This document shows positions 59,798-64,000 of a stretch of 64,000 nt of DNA, in pieces. The stretch comes from Clostridiaceae bacterium (GTDB taxonomy: Bacteria > Bacillota > Clostridia > DSM-8532): contig JAAYFY010000009.1 in assembly GCA_012728015.1 (NCBI GenBank), positions 1 to 64,000 on the forward strand, given 5' to 3'. Both the position numbers and the translations under genes were made by a program. The notes under the pieces are model-generated. The model was not told where the DNA came from, made no database searches, and was given only the letters and a program-made list of their open reading frames with translations. Every line of letters begins with the position of its first letter. Positions within the stretch are counted from its first letter, which is position 1.

Positions 59798-62044
59798 CTA
59801 CTTGGCGGCTTCAAGGCTGAATTCCTTTTCAAGCCCCTTAGCGGTGTTGCCCGCAAAATCGGTCAGTTGTGAAACCTTAAGCGTATACTGGGTATTGTAT
59901 TCCAGCGAATCAAACTTGAGTACCAGGGTTACAGGATCGATGTAAATCACGCTTACAGGCACTTTCCTTATATTTATATAGTTATTGGCGCTGTATTCCA
60001 GGACGAAATTGGCAGGAAGCAGGTTATCGGCGCTGAAGATTGTTTCCTGTGAAAGCGTCAGCTTAACCGCATCGGTTGATATGGCAACGGCTTCATCAAT
60101 CTCGTTGGCTTCACGGCCGCTGTCGGTTCCGGAAAACCGTTCATTTGTGGTTTCAATGCCGTTTCCGATGAAATCCCTGATCTTGCCGCTCTCGATTCTT
60201 ACCATATATTCATATTGTCTTAGGAGCCGGTCTGCATACGGCAGATAAAATTTTACCCTATCTGGGCTGTTCACATCAAAATATACCTTAAGAGGGCGGA
60301 TTCCAGTGGAGCTGCCATAGCGGGAGATGGTGTAATTGCCTGCGTCCGCAGCTGTTTCCGCATCCAAAGGTCTATTGAAAACAAGCTCTAAGGTCTGGTT
60401 ATCCAGGGCAATGGCCGTGCTTAGCTGGAACTTGCCCGACGAACCATAGTCGGCCTTGAGGGTGTAAACTTTTTCAGTGATATATTCCTGCCTGGTAATA
60501 TCGTTGAGGTTGTTGATTGTCAGGAAATATGTACCGTCCTTCATCATGTCCTTCCCAAGCTTGAGGTAGAGGGCGTGTCCGTTGCGGTCCATGGTTGTAC
60601 TGCTTATGGGAATGGGACTTTCGTTCTCATCGGTCAGGTAGAAGTTGAACACCTGCCTGGCCAGGAAGGGGTTGATTTCCTTATTGAAGTTCAGGATCAG
60701 AGTACTACTGTCAACCACTGCCATTTCAAGCAAATCAAATTTGGCATTCTTCCCCGCGCCGGCAACAAACTTCATGCTGTCGCCTTCGCCATCGTTCAGC
60801 CTTACGCCGTAGGCGCTCATCATATCGCCATCAATCGTCAGGGTATATACTTCGCCTTCTTTCAGCAGATCGTTGTCAAGGCTTAATAATACCCCGGTAT
60901 TGTCGGAATTCAGAACACCGGCCTTTATCCTGCCCAACCTTCCATCGGCGATAACAGTGCTATCCTGTGACAGCGTGTAGTACAGGCATACCTCGCTGTT
61001 CATGGAGAGGGGATGCGTAAAATAGACCTTCAGGTTTCTTTGGTTAACGGGCTCAATCCTGCTGATGCGGAAGAAACTTGAGGCTATCTCCTGAACATCA
61101 AAGCCTTTAAACATCTTCATGAGCCTGTTGGTCACATTGCCCTGCCTGTCTTTGACATCATGCAGCTCGATGATATAGTCCTTTCCTTTTTCAAGAGGCT
61201 CGGTCCTGACAACTACAATATCATCCTGTATATAATCTATGCTGCATGTGATATTGGCATGGGTATCAGAATAGATCAAAACGCTTCCCACCGATGAAAC
61301 AGGCTCGTTAAGCATTACCTGGATTTTGTTCAGGTCAAAGCTCTCAATACTTTTTATGTCGGTGAAGAGCGTATCCACAATCAGACCCAGTGCCATAGCC
61401 TGGAGCCGAGTTACAACCCCCTCGTCGATCATCTTTTGGAGGAGTATCTTATCCTTGCCCCGGCATTCGGTGGTAAGGGCCCTGTACATAATCTCCACGG
61501 CGCTGCCGCGGGTGGCTGCGGGGTTTGTGCTGGCTCGGTCGATGTATTCTGTAATGGATATCAGGCCTGTCTCCCTTGCCGTTTCGTATGCTGTATCCGG
61601 GATGAAATCAATACCCGGCCTGTAATCCAGCGCTGTGAGGATAAGTCCTATAAACTCTTTATCAGTTATGAACTCAAGGGGTTTCAGCTGTTCAGATGTT
61701 TCACTGATGATTCCGTTCTGGTAGCAATAGCCGATGAATGGCGCGTACCATTCGGTGGAAGGAACGTCGGTATAGGGTGTTTTACTGTATAAGTCCTTGT
61801 TCTGGTTGACATGATCTCCCTTTCCGATAAGGCGGACAATAAATGTTGCCGCTTCATTCCGCCTTAAGGGGTTTTCCAGGTGGTATTCTCCGTTAACTCC
61901 GCTGATGATCCTCAGGCTGCCTAATACAACCGCTTTTTCCTGTGTGGTTTTTTCTGATGTTTGTGCCGCTGCCGGAACCATTGATGCCAGTATTACGGTC
62001 AGAATAAGCACAATGAAAAGCAGTTTTTTTACAATCTTCATCAT
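59798..62044 (-). CDS. Large SLH-domain surface protein with Ig-like repeats
   Basis: A 748-residue secreted protein. Signal peptide about 1-27 (ends PAAAQ). SLH repeats occupy about 30-220 (ENPLRRNEAATFIVRLIG, YTDVPSTEWYAPFIGYCYQNGIIS, TRGSAVEIMYRAL). The rest is five or so Ig-like beta modules of the Big_5/SbsC style, each with a phrase such as DLNKIQVMLNEPVSSVGSV, RNLKVYFTHPLSMNSEVCL, STLILNFNKEINPFLARQV and QTLELVFNRPLDAETAADA. It should be anchored to the wall polymer and extend outward. AAAGGGG precedes the ATG. Confidence 0.9.
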   Translation of the reverse strand: MMKIVKKLLFIVLILTVILASMVPAAAQTSEKTTQEKAVVLGSLRIISGVNGEYHLENPLRRNEAATFIVRLIGKGDHVNQNKDLYSKTPYTDVPSTEWYAPFIGYCYQNGIISETSEQLKPLEFITDKEFIGLILTALDYRPGIDFIPDTAYETARETGLISITEYIDRASTNPAATRGSAVEIMYRALTTECRGKDKILLQKMIDEGVVTRLQAMALGLIVDTLFTDIKSIESFDLNKIQVMLNEPVSSVGSVLIYSDTHANITCSIDYIQDDIVVVRTEPLEKGKDYIIELHDVKDRQGNVTNRLMKMFKGFDVQEIASSFFRISRIEPVNQRNLKVYFTHPLSMNSEVCLYYTLSQDSTVIADGRLGRIKAGVLNSDNTGVLLSLDNDLLKEGEVYTLTIDGDMMSAYGVRLNDGEGDSMKFVAGAGKNAKFDLLEMAVVDSSTLILNFNKEINPFLARQVFNFYLTDENESPIPISSTTMDRNGHALYLKLGKDMMKDGTYFLTINNLNDITRQEYITEKVYTLKADYGSSGKFQLSTAIALDNQTLELVFNRPLDAETAADAGNYTISRYGSSTGIRPLKVYFDVNSPDRVKFYLPYADRLLRQYEYMVRIESGKIRDFIGNGIETTNERFSGTDSGREANEIDEAVAISTDAVKLTLSQETIFSADNLLPANFVLEYSANNYINIRKVPVSVIYIDPVTLVLKFDSLEYNTQYTLKVSQLTDFAGNTAKGLEKEFSLEAAK

Positions 62045-62100
62045 TCGTACGCCCCTTTACTAGTAATCTATTCATATTTTATCATAATAAACCGAAGGAA

Positions 62101-62128
62101 TGTATACTATTTCAACATATTCTGTCAA
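62101..62128 (-). promoter_or_regulatory. Promoter of the large SLH gene
   Basis: Perfect TTGACA and TATACA with a 16-base spacer on the minus strand. Confidence 0.65.
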
Positions 62129-62233
62129 TCTGCATGGTATGCAGTTTGCATATGCAGGGGACGGACGCTGGAACCTGTCCCGGTCCGCCCCTTTCATTGA
62201 ATTGCTTAAGCCTGTATTACGGCACTGTGCCTG

Positions 62234-63868
62234 TTATTCCATCATCATTTTTACAAGACTGAGGAACTCTGCCTTGTAAGGGTCTGATTTCACCGAGGAC
62301 AGTCCCACGATCCTGCCGTAGACGTTTTCCCAGCTCGCATTGCCTTTATATTGGGAATCCCTCAGCAGCATCCCGAATTCAGCGACAGCAGAGGCGAAAA
62401 TGAAGGATTCCGAGGGAACAGCGCTCTCCCGCGAGGAATCGACAACAAAGTCCAGAAGCTTGCTCTGGTCCTGGTCGGGCTCCTTGTACCGGATCTTGAT
62501 GTTCAGCCATTCGTCGCTCTCCACTACCTGGGTCTGCTGATATTTCAAATCGGTGCTTGCCACCTCTGCCGACACGCTGGCAGGCATGATCTCATACAGG
62601 GCCGTAACCCTATGCCCCGCGCCCATTTCGCCGGCATCCCTGGTATCATCATCAAAATCCTCGCTATGAAGCATCCTGTTCTCGTAGCCCAGCAGGCGGT
62701 ATCCCTTAACCTTGGCAGGATTGAACTCCACCTGGAGCTTCACGTCCTTGGCAATGGTAAGAAGCGTTCCTCCCATCTCCTCTACCAGAACCTTTTTCGC
62801 CTCCAGTACGGTGTCTATGTAGGCATAGTTTCCGTTACCGTTATCGGCCAGTGCTTCCATCTTGTTGTCCTTTAAATTGCCCATTCCAAAGCCGAGAACC
62901 GAAAGGCAAATCCCCTTTTCACGCTCTTTCTCTATGAGCCGGACCAGTTCGCCTTCGCTGGACACGCCCACGTTGAAATCGCCGTCGGTAGCCAGTATGA
63001 CCCTGTTGTTGCCGTTTTCTATAAAATTATCATGGGCTATCCTATAAGCCGTCTGAATCCCTGCCGCTCCCGCAGTGGAACCGCCGGCCTCCAGGTTCTG
63101 GATGGCCTGCGAGATGGCAACCTTTTCGTCTCCCGGAACACCTTCAAGCACTACCTTGTCACTGCCCGCATAGGTCACGATTGATATGCGGTCATAGGGT
63201 CTCAGGTTTTCAACAAGCATAAGAAAGGCTTCTTTTACAAGCGGCAGCTTGTTTTCATCCAGCATGGACCCCGACACATCAATCAGGAAGACCAGGTTGG
63301 AAGGAGGTATGTTCTCCATGTCAACCTCTTTGCCCTTGAGGCCTATCAGCAGGAGCTTGTTTTTCTCGTTCCAGGGGCATGGACCGATCTCGGTGGTCAC
63401 AGAAAACGGGACATCGCCATCGGGCAGCGGATAGTCATAATCGAAGTAGTTGATCAGCTCCTCGATGCGTACGGCGTCAGGAGGGACCATTCCGCCCCGC
63501 ATCAGGTATCTCCTCACGTTAGCATAGGAAGCAGTGTCAACATCGATTGAGAAGGTTGATAATGGCTCTGACAGGGGTGAAACAAATCCTCTTTCGGTTA
63601 TTGAGTTGTATTCTTCGGTGTTGAACTCGGGAAGTTCCTGCTCCGGCATCACATAATCCGGCTCGTTGAATGGGAAGTATTTCATTCCGAGGTCATCCTC
63701 GGTGCCGGCAAGTGTAGTATCGTAGCTTACAGATCTCCCGGCCTCTGCCGGTTTCGCCAGGACGTCCGTCGCAAACATATGCTCTTTTTTGCCGATGCCG
63801 CATGATGTGAACAGAAGCGCTGCTGCCAGCGCCAGGAGAATTATTGAAGCTGTTTTTCCCTTTGACAT
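62234..63868 (-). CDS. vWA-domain lipoprotein (YfbK-like)
   Basis: A 544-residue lipoprotein; ATG 63868 has GGAGG eight bases upstream. The signal ends LLFTSC (lipid-anchored cysteine). An N-terminal YfbK-type region (about 90-150: PLSTFSIDVDTASYANVRRYL) precedes the vWA domain (about 185-370) with the MIDAS motif FLIDVSGSM and LATDGDFNVG. A C-terminal domain follows (about 380-540), ending YGRIVGLSSVKSDPYKAEFLSL. Relatives carry a DUF3520 module here. Binding partner unknown; it probably acts on the outer face of the membrane. Confidence 0.92.
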   Translation of the reverse strand: MSKGKTASIILLALAAALLFTSCGIGKKEHMFATDVLAKPAEAGRSVSYDTTLAGTEDDLGMKYFPFNEPDYVMPEQELPEFNTEEYNSITERGFVSPLSEPLSTFSIDVDTASYANVRRYLMRGGMVPPDAVRIEELINYFDYDYPLPDGDVPFSVTTEIGPCPWNEKNKLLLIGLKGKEVDMENIPPSNLVFLIDVSGSMLDENKLPLVKEAFLMLVENLRPYDRISIVTYAGSDKVVLEGVPGDEKVAISQAIQNLEAGGSTAGAAGIQTAYRIAHDNFIENGNNRVILATDGDFNVGVSSEGELVRLIEKEREKGICLSVLGFGMGNLKDNKMEALADNGNGNYAYIDTVLEAKKVLVEEMGGTLLTIAKDVKLQVEFNPAKVKGYRLLGYENRMLHSEDFDDDTRDAGEMGAGHRVTALYEIMPASVSAEVASTDLKYQQTQVVESDEWLNIKIRYKEPDQDQSKLLDFVVDSSRESAVPSESFIFASAVAEFGMLLRDSQYKGNASWENVYGRIVGLSSVKSDPYKAEFLSLVKMMME

Positions 63869-63942
63869 GATCAATTCCTCCTTTTTTCTTTCTGTAATAT
63901 TTGACTGGAGGAATTTTCATGGGGTTCATTTTTTTATTATTA

Positions 63943-64000
63943 CTATGAACCGGCAAGCAATCCGGCCACCTTATGCCTCAGGGTTTCCAGGTCTCCATGG
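63943..64000 (-). CDS. C-terminal tail of a gene running off the right edge
   Basis: The minus strand reads HGDLETLRHKVAGLLAGS then TAG at 63943. Composition and helix pattern look like a real protein end, and the downstream vWA gene starts 74 bases later. Too short to name; anti-sigma or sigma-factor tails would look similar. Confidence 0.4.
   Translation of the reverse strand, partial: HGDLETLRHKVAGLLAGS

Overview
The window reads as ordinary chromosome from a Gram-positive, probably anaerobic member of the Clostridia. The gene order supports this: a prpC-prkC-rsgA-rpe-thiN block, an rplS-rbgA-rnhB-ylqG-ylqH-yraN block, and ylxM-ffh-rpsP-KH. So do a Thr T-box before thrS, cdaA-cdaR, two S-layer-homology proteins, strong GGAGG-type ribosome binding sites, many TTG/GTG starts, and sigma-A promoters with 16-17 bp spacers. 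No gene gives a species. About 50 protein genes and one tRNA are supported. Only the left edge is clearly more AT-rich than the rest.

Layout. 1-884: an unknown AT-rich gene running off the edge and a triple repeat resembling an insertion-sequence end. 885-4532: rRNA methyltransferase, an autoregulated PadR/DUF2812 pair, and an M15 carboxypeptidase. 4835-6279: M23 peptidase plus bactofilin (cell envelope and shape). 6360-12471: a minus-strand operon from one promoter, rlmN-prpC-prkC-rsgA-rpe-thiN. 12505-17962: M19 dipeptidase, yraN, ylqH, ylqG, rnhB, rbgA, rplS. 18273-21594: plus-strand genes (asd, an NAD-dependent epimerase, two small unknown proteins) lying between rplS and the KH/rpsP/ffh/ylxM operon, where rimM and trmD would be expected. 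24047-24603: no gene, but an inverted-repeat-bounded element with a nested, multi-stem fold. 24604-28911: a YjdF-like membrane protein, trmB, tRNA-Trp, and a nuclease-helicase fusion with a LexA box at its promoter. 28928-34976: DUF5711, CtpA protease, SLH protein and a secreted repeat protein (cell surface). 35052-42484: EamA transporter, CvpA with a 30-residue membrane peptide upstream, rqcH, mtaD, cdaR, cdaA. 42870-49952: pstB, holA, thrS with its T-box, and a divergent pstSCA. 50134-56350: a ComEA-like protein, D,D-carboxypeptidase, RNase J, cca, and fba with a Rex-like operator. 56429-64000: a small unknown protein, a ferredoxin-domain aldo/keto reductase, an SPFH protein with a ribbon-helix-helix partner, a large SLH protein, a vWA lipoprotein, and the tail of one more gene.

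Taken together the window is mainly housekeeping: translation and ribosome assembly (rlmD, rlmN, rsgA, rbgA, rplS, rpsP, ffh, trmB, thrS, cca, rqcH), envelope growth and signalling (PrkC/PrpC, CdaA/CdaR, three kinds of peptidoglycan hydrolase, SLH proteins), and phosphate uptake. The best candidates for something undescribed are the structured element at 24292-24435, the left-edge gene with its repeat array, and two small regulated modules: the LexA-controlled nuclease-helicase and the SPFH/RHH pair.
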